Part shown: positions 8,344 to 17,981 of the stretch, piece after piece | How the letters are laid out: each line of letters starts with the position of its first letter | How positions within the stretch are numbered: the first letter of the stretch is position 1 | Assembly (NCBI GenBank): GCA_005788235.1 | Contig: SXYU01000065.1 | Coordinates: 1 to 32,424, forward strand | Length of the DNA: 32,424 bases | Source: Cytophagales bacterium | GTDB taxonomy: Bacteria > Bacteroidota > Bacteroidia > Cytophagales > Cyclobacteriaceae | Direction: 5' to 3' | Position numbers and translations under genes: made by a program | The notes under the pieces: generated by a model | Database searches by the model: none | What the model was told of the DNA's origin: nothing | Seen by the model: the letters and a program-made list of their open reading frames with translations, nothing else

Positions 8344-9156
8344 ATGAAGTCTAGCCTGATTTTTTGCTTCTGGCTGCTGTGGTCCTATCCCACATCAGCC
8401 CAAATAGACCTATCCACACAAGCATTCGGAGCCAAATCCCAAGGGCTAGGAACGGTCAAATTATACCATCGAGATGCCTGGAGCCTAGCAAATAATGTAG
8501 GGGCCATGGACCGGATTACTGAATCTGAGATTGGTATTGCAGTGGACCAACGATTTGGAATCCAAGAATTAAGCACAGCTGCCCTTTCAGGTATTTTCAA
8601 AACACCAAAGGCTAGTTTCGGCTTTGGAATTGCTCGTTTTGGGGGAGAACTATTTAATCAAAATCGACTAGAACTAGGGCTAGGCACCACCCGAGGAATA
8701 TTAAGCTTTGGGCTGAAGGTAGCTTGGTTTCAAACCCATATTGAAGGTTTTGGAATTGGGAATGCCTTTCAATTCTCTTTAGGTGGATTGGCAGAATTAG
8801 GACCCAAGTTTTTCTTCGGAATGCAGCTCACGAATATTAACCAAGCCAAAATCAGTAAATATTCCTACCAAAGTCTCCCCACCCTACTCCAAATGGGGAC
8901 TACTTACCTCCCCTCCAAGAACTTGGAAATCCATGCCGAACTTGAGAAAGACCTAGATAACCCACCCATTTTTAAGTTTGGCCTCCAATACAGCCTTGAA
9001 AAGTGGGTCATCTTGCGCACAGGCATTCACTCCTACCCCACTGCTCTCAATTTTGGGATTGGACTGCAAAAGAAAAACTACGGACTAGACTATGGGTATG
9101 GACAAAATACAGCCTTAGGAAGAACCCACCACCTAACTGTTTTTTTAAAGCGCTAG
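8344..9156 (+). CDS. PorV/UPF0164-like outer-membrane beta-barrel protein
   Basis: A 270-residue secreted protein with a signal peptide ending TSAQ (about residue 19), then an N-terminal segment with GLGTVKLYHRDAWSLANN that resembles the opening of PorV/UPF0164-type barrels. The rest is regular amphipathic strands to a short C-terminal strand (HLTVFLKR). PorV-type proteins are 14-strand barrels that in T9SS bacteria act as shuttles, but this gene lacks enough diagnostic motifs to say more than PorV-like. The next gene starts two bases after its TAG, so both are translated together. The start is the first ATG after an in-frame stop region. Function is inferred only from fold and context. Confidence 0.6.
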   Translation: MKSSLIFCFWLLWSYPTSAQIDLSTQAFGAKSQGLGTVKLYHRDAWSLANNVGAMDRITESEIGIAVDQRFGIQELSTAALSGIFKTPKASFGFGIARFGGELFNQNRLELGLGTTRGILSFGLKVAWFQTHIEGFGIGNAFQFSLGGLAELGPKFFFGMQLTNINQAKISKYSYQSLPTLLQMGTTYLPSKNLEIHAELEKDLDNPPIFKFGLQYSLEKWVILRTGIHSYPTALNFGIGLQKKNYGLDYGYGQNTALGRTHHLTVFLKR

Positions 9157-9158
9157 GC

Positions 9159-11246
9159 ATGAAAACTATTCGATGGTTGATCGGAATTCTCTTGCTATCC
9201 TCCCCTGCAGTCGCTCAGGAAACAGTTAAACCAGTCTTGGATATTCAACAGCTCGTGGAGCGACTCTTCCCGATACAAGAAGAGGATTTGGACTACGAAG
9301 CCTTGTATGAATTGCTTCTAGAACTATACCAGAATCCACTCGATATCAACCGGGTAACTGCGGATGAATTACTAGCAACCTACCTCCTTACCCCACCACA
9401 AATACAGGCCCTTATCGATCACCGAAATACCTGGGGAGAGTTTCTGTCGGTTTACGAACTACAAACTCTTCCCCATTGGGACAGTACAATTTTGGTAACC
9501 ATCCTGCCTTTCCTTTCACTTGAAACGACAAAAAATAGCAGTAAACCGTTTTTTGAGCGCTTGCGGAGCGAAGAAAATAATTTCTTAGTGTTTCGCCACC
9601 GTCAAACCATGGAATTACGCCAAGGGTTTAACAAAAATGACAGCACCATCAATCCCAGAAGTAGGTACCTGGGCGATCCAAATGATTTATTCTTGCGATT
9701 CAGAGTTCAGCATGCCAAGGATTTCAGTCTGGGATTTATCCTCGAGAAAGATGCAGGTGAAGCGCTTACCTGGGACCCTAAAACTAGCCGCTATGGATTC
9801 AATTTTGCCTCTTTTCACCTCACTCGCTACGGCTTAGGAAAATGGAAAACCATTTCCCTTGGAGATTTTCAGGCCAGCTTTGGTCAGGGTCTGGTTTTGG
9901 GTGCTGGATTTAGCTTGGGCAAAGGTGCGGAAACAGTGCCCACCGTACGTAGAAGCAGCCTAGGCATTCTACCTTACACAGCAAGTATTGAAACTGGTTT
10001 TTTTAGAGGCATTGGATTGACCAGGCAATTGGGTCCTTGGCAAAGTAGCCTCTTGATCTCTTCCATTGGCAAAGATGGAAAAGTCAAGGAGTCGAGTGAC
10101 TCCCTAGGCTTGGCAGGACAGACATTAACTAGCTTATCCCAAACGGGTTTGCATCGCAGTATGACTGAGCTATCCACCAAAAATCAAGTTCAAGAAACCA
10201 ACCTTGGCAGTAACCTCCAGTACACCGCTACCTCAGGACGCTGGTCTGCAGGGCTCAATTTCCTGCATAGCCAGTTTAGCATTCCCTGGATTCGAAATGC
10301 AAACAGCTACAATGCTTTTGATTTTTCGGGACAATCCAATCAGGTAGGCAGCCTCTATGCCAACCTTTCTTGGAAGAATTTTGCTTTCTTTGGTGAATCT
10401 GCTCGATCTAGCAGTCAAGGACAAGGAACAGTGCTGGGTTTGGTCAGTAGCTTAAGTAGAACGGTGGATTTTTCATTGCTATGGAGAAGCTATGACCGAC
10501 ACTTCCATAGTTTGTATGCTACCGCATTTGCGGAAGGCACCCGTCCTAGCAACGAGCGAGGTGTCTATTTAGGGTTTCAGCTTAAGCCTTCAGCAAACCA
10601 CAAACTAAATGCCTATGTAGACTTTTTTACCTTTCCATGGCTAAAATTTAGGGTATCTACCCCATCCAATGGACAGGAATGGCTGCTTCGCTGGAGCTAC
10701 CAGCCACAAAAAAACAGGGTAGCACTCGTTCAATTTAAGCAGGAACGTAAAATAAGGAATCTCCCAGAAGCGGAAGAATTTACACCTACCCAACAGGTCG
10801 GCACGATACTTAAAAGTCAAGCTCTAGGAAGCTTGGAGCTAGATATTTCAACTGAATTGACCAGTAGATCCCGTATCCTTTGGAATCAGGTATCCTTCGA
10901 TCAGAAAAAAACACAGGGATGGATGCTCATTCAAGAATGTTCCTATTCGAGAGGGAACTGGAAACTAACCGCAAGAATGGCCTTATTTGATACCGAAACT
11001 TTTGACAACAGACTCTATGCTTACGAACAAAATGCGGTGAGCACCTTTGCAATCCCTACCTTCTCGGGAAAAGGAAGCAGGCAATACTTGCTGGCACAAT
11101 ACCGAATTCATTCGAGGCTCACTGCCTATTTTCGAATTGCCCAAACCCATTACACAGACCGAGAATCAATCAGTTCAGGAATGCAGAAAATTTCTGGTCC
11201 CAAACAAACCGACTCGGTCCTCCTACTTCGGTATGCCTTGCATTAA
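9159..11246 (+). CDS. Helix-hairpin-helix domain protein fused to an outer-membrane barrel
   Basis: A 695-residue product. A signal peptide (residues 1-20, ending AVAQ) is followed by a ComEA-like helix-hairpin-helix module at 61-105 (LDINRVTADELLA ... DHRNTWGEFLSVYELQTL). About 580 residues of beta-strand-rich sequence with a FASFHLTRYGLG/GLVLGAGFSLGKG-type repeat pattern follow, as in a large outer-membrane barrel. Such HhH-plus-barrel proteins are common in Bacteroidota but have no assigned role that I know of. I chose the ATG at 9159, two bases after the previous stop, because it begins with the signal peptide; the frame stays open upstream to 9003 but that part overlaps the barrel gene. 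In ComEA the HhH fold binds DNA, but DNA binding here is untested. Confidence 0.7.
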   Translation: MKTIRWLIGILLLSSPAVAQETVKPVLDIQQLVERLFPIQEEDLDYEALYELLLELYQNPLDINRVTADELLATYLLTPPQIQALIDHRNTWGEFLSVYELQTLPHWDSTILVTILPFLSLETTKNSSKPFFERLRSEENNFLVFRHRQTMELRQGFNKNDSTINPRSRYLGDPNDLFLRFRVQHAKDFSLGFILEKDAGEALTWDPKTSRYGFNFASFHLTRYGLGKWKTISLGDFQASFGQGLVLGAGFSLGKGAETVPTVRRSSLGILPYTASIETGFFRGIGLTRQLGPWQSSLLISSIGKDGKVKESSDSLGLAGQTLTSLSQTGLHRSMTELSTKNQVQETNLGSNLQYTATSGRWSAGLNFLHSQFSIPWIRNANSYNAFDFSGQSNQVGSLYANLSWKNFAFFGESARSSSQGQGTVLGLVSSLSRTVDFSLLWRSYDRHFHSLYATAFAEGTRPSNERGVYLGFQLKPSANHKLNAYVDFFTFPWLKFRVSTPSNGQEWLLRWSYQPQKNRVALVQFKQERKIRNLPEAEEFTPTQQVGTILKSQALGSLELDISTELTSRSRILWNQVSFDQKKTQGWMLIQECSYSRGNWKLTARMALFDTETFDNRLYAYEQNAVSTFAIPTFSGKGSRQYLLAQYRIHSRLTAYFRIAQTHYTDRESISSGMQKISGPKQTDSVLLLRYALH

Positions 11247-11310
11247 TTTTTTTAGGAGTGGTAGGATAGCGACCTGGCTTTTTGATAAATTGACAAAAAA
11301 ATGTAATCCC

Positions 11311-13722
11311 ATGAAAAAAGTATGCATTCTACTTTTTGTAGTGCTTCTACAATCTAGCTGCCTAGTTGCTCAAGATTTTTCCAAAATGATCAAAAAGGAC
11401 GGATTCATCCCCTTCTATTTAGATGAAGAAAAAGGAAAGATTTACTTAGAAATCTCCACACTTAACCAAGAGCTCCTGTATGTCAATGCATTGACTGCGG
11501 GTATTGGATCCAACGACATCGGATTGGATAGAGGTCAACTTGGGGATACACGGGTGGTAGAATTTCGTAAGACAGGAAATAAAATCCTGATGGTGCACAA
11601 AAATTACGACTACCGAGCCTACACCAAAAATTCATACGAGGCCAAATCCATTCAAGATGCTTTTGCTCAATCCACGTTATGGGGCTTTGAAGTAATAAAA
11701 AGCGAAGGAAATACCCACCTCGTAGATGCAACTAACTTTTTCCTACAGGATGTACACGGGGTCAGTGAAACACTAGCGAGAACAAAGCAAGGCACTTACA
11801 AAGTGGATGCAAGTCGCTCTGTCTTGTACTACCCAACCACCAAAAACTTCCCTAAAAACACAGAAGTAGAGGCTACCATTACCCTTACGGGAACCGGTGC
11901 AGGTGCTAATTTGCGTTCGGTGACTCCAAGTCCTGATGCAGTAACGGTCAGAATGAGGCATTCGTTTATCGAATTACCCGAGCTTTATGCGACGCGGAAA
12001 TTTGATCCTCGAGCTGGCTATTTTTTCATTAGCTACCAAGATTACACTACTCCCATTGATCAACCTTTGGTAAAGCGTTTTATCTCTAGACACCGATTGG
12101 AGAAAAAAAATCCCACTGCAGCAGTATCTGAGGTAGTTGAGCCCATTGTTTATTACTTAGACCGTGGCACTCCAGAGCCTGTAGCGAGTGCCCTGATTGA
12201 AGGTGGCAACTGGTGGGCGCAAGCCTTTGAGGCAGCTGGATTTAAAAATGCTTTCCGTGTGGAACTTGCCCCAGAAGGTATGGATCTAAGCGATGTACGC
12301 TACAATGTAATTCAATGGATCCATCGCTCCACTCGAGGCTGGTCCTATGGATCAAGTATTCAAGACCCACGTACTGGTGAAATCATCAAGGGGCAAGTAT
12401 CTCTAGGTTCTCTCCGAGTACGTCAAGATTACCTTATCGGCCAAGGTCTACTTCAGCCCTTCGAAGATGGAAATACAGCAGATCCAAAATTGATGGAGTT
12501 TGCATTGAATCGATTGAAGCAACTTTCTGCCCATGAGATCGGCCACACCATCGGATTAGCACACAGCTATGCTACCTCCGCTTCAGGGCGATCTTCTGTT
12601 ATGGACTACCCTCATCCAGTGATCACAGAAAATAAAAAAGGGGAAATTGATTTTGGAAATGCTTATGATTTGAAAATTGGAGAATGGGACAAGTTGGCCA
12701 TCACCTACGGCTATGGACAACCGACAGCAAATCAAAGCGAAGAAGAGTTTCTAGAAAAAACACTCCAAGCTACCTATACTGCTGGATATGAGTTTATTAC
12801 CGATTCAGATTCCAGAAATCCAAGTGGAGTACATCCTCGCTCCCACCTTTGGGACAATGGCGCTTCTGCTCCAGAGGAACTCAAGCGGATGTTAACCTTG
12901 CGCGAAAACCGAATGAAAACTTTTGGGCTCAATTCCATCAAAACGGGTGAGCCTCAAGCAATCTTGGAAGAAGTATTCGTGCCGCTATACCTCATGCACC
13001 GCTACCAGCTGGAAGCTACTAGCAAATTGGTCGGTGGACTAGACTATACCTACAAAGTCAAAGGTGACAACCAAACTGCGCATGAATGGATTCCTGCTAA
13101 GAGTCAAAAAGAGGCCTTGGATGCACTTCTACTTTCCATCAGCAGGGAACAATTGGAAATTCCTACCTCTATTTTGGCCTTAATTCCACCAAGACCTTAT
13201 GGCTACGGCAAAAACCGAGAAACCTTCCCGTCCCGTACAGGACCTGTTTTTGATCCCATCGCCCCCGCGGAAAATGTAGTGGACGCCACCTTTACCTTTC
13301 TATTTGAGCCTGGAAGAGCGAATCGAATTTACTTGCAGCAACTTCAAAACAAATCCTTACCAGGTTTAGAAACTGTATTGGAGAAAGTGAGCAATCAAGT
13401 ATTTAGTAATTCCATGCCAAAAGGCCTTGGTGTAGAAATTAAACTCATGACTGAAGCCAAATTGGTAGATCACTTGATTGCCTTGTCAAAAAATGTAGGA
13501 GCATCACAAACAGTTCGTGCATTGGTTCGAAATCAATTGCGCCTACTTAGCAATACCTCGGGTTCATACTCTACCCTTATGCAAGCGCATCGGGATTACC
13601 TGAAGCAAAAGATTGAAGCCTATCTTAGCCTTCCTGAGGAATTGACTCCTCAGCAACTGCTCAGCATCCCGGATGGTGCTCCCATCGGCATGGAATCCAT
13701 GACCTGCGACTTTCACGAATAG
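11311..13722 (+). CDS. Secreted zinc-dependent metalloprotease (DUF5117/DUF4953 type)
   Basis: An 803-residue secreted protein with a signal peptide (MKKVCILLFVVLLQSSCLVA). The active site H408-E-I-G-H412-x5-H418 (HEIGHTIGLAH) followed by a Met-turn (SSVMDYPHP, M431) identifies a metzincin-type zinc peptidase. The surrounding sequence matches the large Bacteroidota family with DUF5117/DUF5118 N-terminal and DUF4953 C-terminal regions. No T9SS C-terminal sorting domain is present (the end is CDFHE), so a periplasmic location is more likely than T9SS export. The start is the ATG at 11311, where the signal peptide begins; an open frame reaches back to 11047 inside the previous gene. Substrates are unknown. 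It probably belongs to the same transcript as the two barrel genes, with a terminator right after its stop. Confidence 0.85.
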   Translation: MKKVCILLFVVLLQSSCLVAQDFSKMIKKDGFIPFYLDEEKGKIYLEISTLNQELLYVNALTAGIGSNDIGLDRGQLGDTRVVEFRKTGNKILMVHKNYDYRAYTKNSYEAKSIQDAFAQSTLWGFEVIKSEGNTHLVDATNFFLQDVHGVSETLARTKQGTYKVDASRSVLYYPTTKNFPKNTEVEATITLTGTGAGANLRSVTPSPDAVTVRMRHSFIELPELYATRKFDPRAGYFFISYQDYTTPIDQPLVKRFISRHRLEKKNPTAAVSEVVEPIVYYLDRGTPEPVASALIEGGNWWAQAFEAAGFKNAFRVELAPEGMDLSDVRYNVIQWIHRSTRGWSYGSSIQDPRTGEIIKGQVSLGSLRVRQDYLIGQGLLQPFEDGNTADPKLMEFALNRLKQLSAHEIGHTIGLAHSYATSASGRSSVMDYPHPVITENKKGEIDFGNAYDLKIGEWDKLAITYGYGQPTANQSEEEFLEKTLQATYTAGYEFITDSDSRNPSGVHPRSHLWDNGASAPEELKRMLTLRENRMKTFGLNSIKTGEPQAILEEVFVPLYLMHRYQLEATSKLVGGLDYTYKVKGDNQTAHEWIPAKSQKEALDALLLSISREQLEIPTSILALIPPRPYGYGKNRETFPSRTGPVFDPIAPAENVVDATFTFLFEPGRANRIYLQQLQNKSLPGLETVLEKVSNQVFSNSMPKGLGVEIKLMTEAKLVDHLIALSKNVGASQTVRALVRNQLRLLSNTSGSYSTLMQAHRDYLKQKIEAYLSLPEELTPQQLLSIPDGAPIGMESMTCDFHE

Positions 13723-13725
13723 CAA

Positions 13726-13758
13726 CTAAGGCCAGGAGTTCCTGGTCTTAGTTTTTTT
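13726..13758 (+). terminator. Intrinsic terminator after the metalloprotease gene
   Basis: CTAAGGCCAGGA and TCCTGGTCTTAG form a 12-pair stem (one G-U) around a two-base spacer, followed by seven T. It begins four bases after the metalloprotease TAG and closes the PorV-like/HhH/metalloprotease unit. Confidence 0.88.
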
Positions 13759-13812
13759 AGCAATTCCTAGGGAAAATGCCAGCAAAACAGGTTAAAATCC
13801 TCTATAAATCGG

Positions 13813-13820
13813 TAATTTTG
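13813..13820 (+). promoter_or_regulatory. Promoter -7 box for the M3 peptidase gene
   Basis: TAATTTTG is an exact TAnnTTTG match 45 bases before the chosen ATG at 13866 and downstream of the preceding terminator. No convincing -33 element is seen. Confidence 0.5.
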
Positions 13821-13865
13821 CGATTGTATTTTAGATAAATTCAATTGATTCCCACCAAAGATTTC

Positions 13866-15902
13866 ATGAGCAATCCATTACTTATTGCATTTAGAACCCC
13901 TTTTTTGACGGCTCCATTTACTGAAATTTTACCCAGCCATTACCAACCTGCTTTTATTGAAGCCATAGCGGAAGCAAAAAAAGAACTTGAGGCAATCAAA
14001 TTGGTGACACTCCCCACCTTTGAAAATACGGTGGAAGCATTGGAAAAGAGTGGGAAGCAGCTTGGGTTAATTTCATCCATTTTTTTTAACCTAAATTCAG
14101 CAGAGACCAACGATGAAATCCAAAAATTAGCTCGGGAGATCTCTCCTCTGCTAACCGCCCATACCAACGATATTTTATTGGATCAGGAACTTTTCCAGCG
14201 CATTTCACAAGTTTTTGAACAACGAGAGCATCTTTCCCTAGCTGCTGAGCAAACTACTCTCTTAGAAAAAACATACAAATCCTTTGTGCGTAATGGTGCC
14301 CAGTTGGAAAAAATAGATGCCGATACCCTGCGGAAAATTGACCAAGAACTAGCTCAACTTAGCCTTCAATTTGGAGAACATGTGTTGGCCGAGACCAACA
14401 AATTTGTTCACCTAGTGGAGAATTTGGTTGAAGTTGAAGGCCTTCCTAAAGGAGCTTTGGATGCAGCCGCACAACTTGCAGAAGAAAAGGGGTATTCAAA
14501 CTGTTGGGCATTTACTCTGGACTATCCTTCCTATATTCCGGTGATGACCTATGCGAAAAATAGAGCCCTACGAAAGACGCTATTTAAAGCATTTAATACG
14601 AAATGCGCCAAAGGAGATGACTTGGACAATCAAGAAATTATTCGGCAGCTTGTCACCTTAAAACAGCAACGAGCAAAGCTTTTGGGATACGAAAGCCATG
14701 CCCACTTTACCTTGGAAGAACGCATGGCAAAAAGCCCAGGTACTGTCCTAGATTTTCTCCAATCGCTTTTGGAAAAGGCCAAACCCAAAGCGCAACTTGA
14801 AGTAAAAGAGGTTGCTGCATTGGCAAAAAACCTTGACCAATTGGCTGTGCTAGAAAAATGGGATTTTGCCTACTATTCTGAATTGCTCAAAAAAGAAAAG
14901 TATGCGCTAGATGAGGAACTGCTACGGCCCTATTTCAGCTTGGAAAATGTGATTTCAGGCGTATTTGAAACAGCTTCCCGCCTATTTGGCCTTCGCTTTG
15001 TGGCCAATTCAGAAATTCCAGTCTACCATCCAGAAGTAACTGCTTATGAGGTCTACGATCGAGAAAATCGTTTCCTATCCATTTTTTATGCCGATTTTTT
15101 CCCAAGACCTGGAAAACGAAATGGAGCATGGATGACCTCCTATCGAGGCCAATTTAAGGAAGGAAATGTAGATCACCGACCTCATATCTCCATTGTTTGT
15201 AATTTCACCAAACCTACCAAAACCAGCCCTAGCCTACTTACTTTCAATGAAGTCACCACTCTTTTCCATGAGTTTGGACATGCACTGCATGGCATGCTGG
15301 CTCGAGGAGTGTACGAAAGTCTCTCGGGCACAAGCGTATTTTGGGATTTTGTGGAACTCCCTTCCCAAATTTTTGAAAACTGGTGTTATGAAAAAGAATG
15401 CCTAGATCTTTTTGCGCATCATTACCAAACTGGAGAGGCTATTCCAGCAGATTTAGTAGAAAAGATCAAGAAAGCAGCCAATTTCCAGCAAGGCTACATG
15501 ACTTTAAGACAGCTAAGTTTTGCTTTGCTTGATATGGCCTACCATAGTCAAAACCCAGACCAAATTCAGGACATCAAAGCCTTTGAAAATGAAATTTTAA
15601 AGGAAACCGAACTATTGCCTTCGTTGGAGATGACTCGGATTAGTACGAGTTTCTCCCATATTTTTCAGGGAGGCTATGCTGCTGGCTACTACAGCTACAA
15701 GTGGGCTGAGGTACTGGATGCGGATGCCTTTGAATTATTTCTAGAAAAGGGGGTTTTCGATACTGAAACATCCGTTTCCTTTGAAAGAAATATTCTCTCC
15801 GCAGGAGGATCTGAACATCCTTCCCTCTTGTATGCACGATTTAGAGGACGAGATCCTAAACCAGATGCCCTACTTAAGCGTAGTGGATTGGTACTAGAAT
15901 AA
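13866..15902 (+). CDS. M3 family oligopeptidase (peptidyl-dipeptidase Dcp/oligopeptidase A type)
   Basis: A 678-residue cytoplasmic-type zinc metallopeptidase with no signal peptide. The thimet motif is H468-E-F-G-H472 (LFHEFGHALHGML), and the third zinc ligand is the Glu in DFVELPSQ (about E497). Near the C-terminus, GGYAAGYYSYKWAEVLDADAF is the conserved substrate-side Gly/Tyr segment of M3 enzymes. Length equals the usual 670-690 residues. I prefer the ATG at 13866 over a TTG at 13845, since it begins MSNPLL as in relatives. It breaks down short peptides. It leads a set of three genes with the PerM-like protein (37-base gap) and the TPR lipoprotein. Confidence 0.93.
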   Translation: MSNPLLIAFRTPFLTAPFTEILPSHYQPAFIEAIAEAKKELEAIKLVTLPTFENTVEALEKSGKQLGLISSIFFNLNSAETNDEIQKLAREISPLLTAHTNDILLDQELFQRISQVFEQREHLSLAAEQTTLLEKTYKSFVRNGAQLEKIDADTLRKIDQELAQLSLQFGEHVLAETNKFVHLVENLVEVEGLPKGALDAAAQLAEEKGYSNCWAFTLDYPSYIPVMTYAKNRALRKTLFKAFNTKCAKGDDLDNQEIIRQLVTLKQQRAKLLGYESHAHFTLEERMAKSPGTVLDFLQSLLEKAKPKAQLEVKEVAALAKNLDQLAVLEKWDFAYYSELLKKEKYALDEELLRPYFSLENVISGVFETASRLFGLRFVANSEIPVYHPEVTAYEVYDRENRFLSIFYADFFPRPGKRNGAWMTSYRGQFKEGNVDHRPHISIVCNFTKPTKTSPSLLTFNEVTTLFHEFGHALHGMLARGVYESLSGTSVFWDFVELPSQIFENWCYEKECLDLFAHHYQTGEAIPADLVEKIKKAANFQQGYMTLRQLSFALLDMAYHSQNPDQIQDIKAFENEILKETELLPSLEMTRISTSFSHIFQGGYAAGYYSYKWAEVLDADAFELFLEKGVFDTETSVSFERNILSAGGSEHPSLLYARFRGRDPKPDALLKRSGLVLE

Positions 15903-15939
15903 ATAACCGATTTGTAAAACAGAACTTGGGCTTATTTCT

Positions 15940-17040
15940 ATGACTACAAAAACCCTACAACTCCCACCGTACCTCAAAGCTTTGGCCGTTTTATCGTTGT
16001 TGATAGTGGTGATTTTTATCCTTATCCTAGGAAAATCAATTCTTATCCCCTTGGCATTGGCTGCTTTTTTCGCAGTGCTCTTTACCCCTATGAGCTTGTT
16101 TTTAGAAAGGTATCGGTTTCCAAGAGTACTTTCAAGCCTAATTTCTCTCGTGCTAATGGTAGGCCTAGTGGCTGCTTTACTAAGTTTTATTGTAAGTAAC
16201 TTAATTAGTTTTTCTACAGATTTTGCAGATGCATCGGTACGGATTACCACAGTTATCCAACAAGTTGACCAGTTTACTAGCACACAACTAGGTTTTCAAC
16301 AGAAACTGGCAGACCAATTGGATCCAGATGCCTTTCTCAGTTTACTCAACAAAAATAGCGGCAGTATTTCTGCTTTTGCAATCAATGCCATCGGATCCTT
16401 AAGCAGCCTTATATTGATTCCTGTATTTATGTTTTTCTTTTTACTCTACCGGGATCACTTGGTAAACGTACTTATCTCCATTTTTCGAGATGCTGATCCT
16501 TCAGAAGTCAAATCACAGCTTATACGCTTGCGGAAAGTGGTCTTGAACTACATTTCGGGGGTGGGCAAGGTAATGGTGATTCTTGCAGTACTCAATATCA
16601 CCGCTTATTCCCTGATTGGGGTAGATCATGCCGTATTTTTCGGGATTATAGGTGCTATTTTAAATATTATCCCGTATGTGGGTCCATTTATTGGTGCTTT
16701 ACTCCCCATGAGCTATGCCCTCTTGACGATGGACAACCTGCTCTCACCTTTGTTAATTCTCGCGGCATATCAGGCCATTCAACTCTTAGAAGGGAATTTC
16801 CTAACTCCAAAGATTGTAGGTAGTCAAGTCAATTTGAATGCATTCCTCACCTTTCTAGGACTCCTCCTAGGTGCCTCCATTTGGGGTGTTGCGGGGATGA
16901 TTTTGATTATTCCTATCCTAGCAATTCTACGTGAAATTTTTGACCTTTCCGATGCCACCAAACCCTATGCTTTGCTCTTGGGCGAAGAAGTAAAGGTAAA
17001 AAAAAACAAACCACCGCAAGATGAAAAACCTGATCAGTAA
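15940..17040 (+). CDS. AI-2E family (PerM/YdiK-like) transporter, copy 1
   Basis: A 366-residue polytopic membrane protein of the PF01594 (AI-2E exporter/PerM) family. Two or three N-terminal helices (LLIVVIFILILGKSILIPL from about residue 20) are followed by a soluble segment around 90-150 (FTSTQLGFQQKLADQLDPD). The family core comes next, with IIGAILNIIPYVGPFIGALL near 245 and a long helix near 290 (QLLEGNFLTPKIVGSQVNLN). The family includes TqsA and Na+(Li+)/H+ antiporters, so the substrate cannot be told. The charged C-terminus overlaps the start of the TPR gene by 20 bases. A second family member is at 23958. Confidence 0.88.
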   Translation: MTTKTLQLPPYLKALAVLSLLIVVIFILILGKSILIPLALAAFFAVLFTPMSLFLERYRFPRVLSSLISLVLMVGLVAALLSFIVSNLISFSTDFADASVRITTVIQQVDQFTSTQLGFQQKLADQLDPDAFLSLLNKNSGSISAFAINAIGSLSSLILIPVFMFFFLLYRDHLVNVLISIFRDADPSEVKSQLIRLRKVVLNYISGVGKVMVILAVLNITAYSLIGVDHAVFFGIIGAILNIIPYVGPFIGALLPMSYALLTMDNLLSPLLILAAYQAIQLLEGNFLTPKIVGSQVNLNAFLTFLGLLLGASIWGVAGMILIIPILAILREIFDLSDATKPYALLLGEEVKVKKNKPPQDEKPDQ

Positions 17041-17953
17041 AATCCTTCTTTTCATTCCAATAGTTTGGATAGGATGCGATACCCTTGAAGATAAAAAAGG
17101 TAGATTCCTTCTCAAAGGCAATGAGAAAATGGAAGAAAATGACCCCAAATCTGCACTTGGATTTTATGAAGAGGCCATCGCTCTAGATTCTAATTTTAGT
17201 GATGCTTACTACAACAAGGGGATGGCACATCTTCAATTGAATCAACTTGAGGATGCCATTCAAGATTTTAGCAAGGCGATTCAGAAAAACCCCAATGCTG
17301 TAGATGCAGTGTTTCAACGTGGTTTGGCTTACTTAGATATTGGTGCCAATTACAATGCAAAAGAGGATGCAAACCGTATGGTATCACAGCAATCATCCGA
17401 TTGGAGGTCCTATTTTTTGGTAGGCCTTACCGAAGAGAAACTCAAAAACTATCCTGCAGCGCTACAATCCTTTCAAAAAGCTTCCGAATTAGCTCCTAAA
17501 AATTCAGATCTCTTGGTAAACCAAGCAACAATTCGCTTCTATCAAAAGGAGTATGGAGCCGCTAAAACCCTCTTGGAGAAAGCGGAGAAGATAAACCCGC
17601 TTGAGCCTAATCTACACAACTTGCGGTCCATGATTTACTTTGAAGAAAAAGACTATTCAAGAGCGGTTCAGGCAGTAGAAAAAGCCATAACCTTAGACAA
17701 CCGACAGGCCTATTTTTACAATAATCACGGATTGTACCTTCTTTATCTCAATGAATTGGAGGAAGGGCTTGCTTTAATCAATCAAAGTTTGTCGATGGAT
17801 TCCAGAAACCCCTTTGCACTTCGAAATAAGGGTATCTATTACACACTTAACGGAGACAAAGTAAGTGCTTTAAGTTATTTAGAAGAATTGGCAGTCAGTC
17901 ATCCCGATATGGACTTGGTTCAGGAATACCTGACTAAAGCAAGAGCCTTGTAA
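17021..17953 (+). CDS. TPR-repeat lipoprotein
   Basis: A 310-residue protein with a short hydrophobic N-terminus and a likely lipidation cysteine at C19 (VWIGCDT; Trp at -3 is atypical), then six or seven tetratricopeptide repeats from about residue 30 to 300. Examples are PKSALGFYEEAIALDSN, LEDAIQDFSKAIQKNPNA and YPAALQSFQKASELAPKN, each with the W/L-G-Y-A-F-A-P spacing of TPRs. It is a protein-protein interaction scaffold, probably facing the periplasm. Its start lies within the last 20 bases of the PerM-like gene, so the two are coupled and may work together. I cannot name a partner. Confidence 0.82.
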   Translation: MKNLISKILLFIPIVWIGCDTLEDKKGRFLLKGNEKMEENDPKSALGFYEEAIALDSNFSDAYYNKGMAHLQLNQLEDAIQDFSKAIQKNPNAVDAVFQRGLAYLDIGANYNAKEDANRMVSQQSSDWRSYFLVGLTEEKLKNYPAALQSFQKASELAPKNSDLLVNQATIRFYQKEYGAAKTLLEKAEKINPLEPNLHNLRSMIYFEEKDYSRAVQAVEKAITLDNRQAYFYNNHGLYLLYLNELEEGLALINQSLSMDSRNPFALRNKGIYYTLNGDKVSALSYLEELAVSHPDMDLVQEYLTKARAL

Positions 17954-17981
17954 CTACCATTTTAAGGGAATAAAAGACTTT

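Noticed and set aside
9003-9158. Longer start for the HhH-barrel protein
   Set aside because: The added part overlaps the PorV-like gene in another frame and removes the signal peptide from the N-terminus.
11047-11310. Upstream extension of the metalloprotease frame
   Set aside because: It lies mostly in the HhH-barrel gene in another frame and would bury the signal peptide that begins at 11311.
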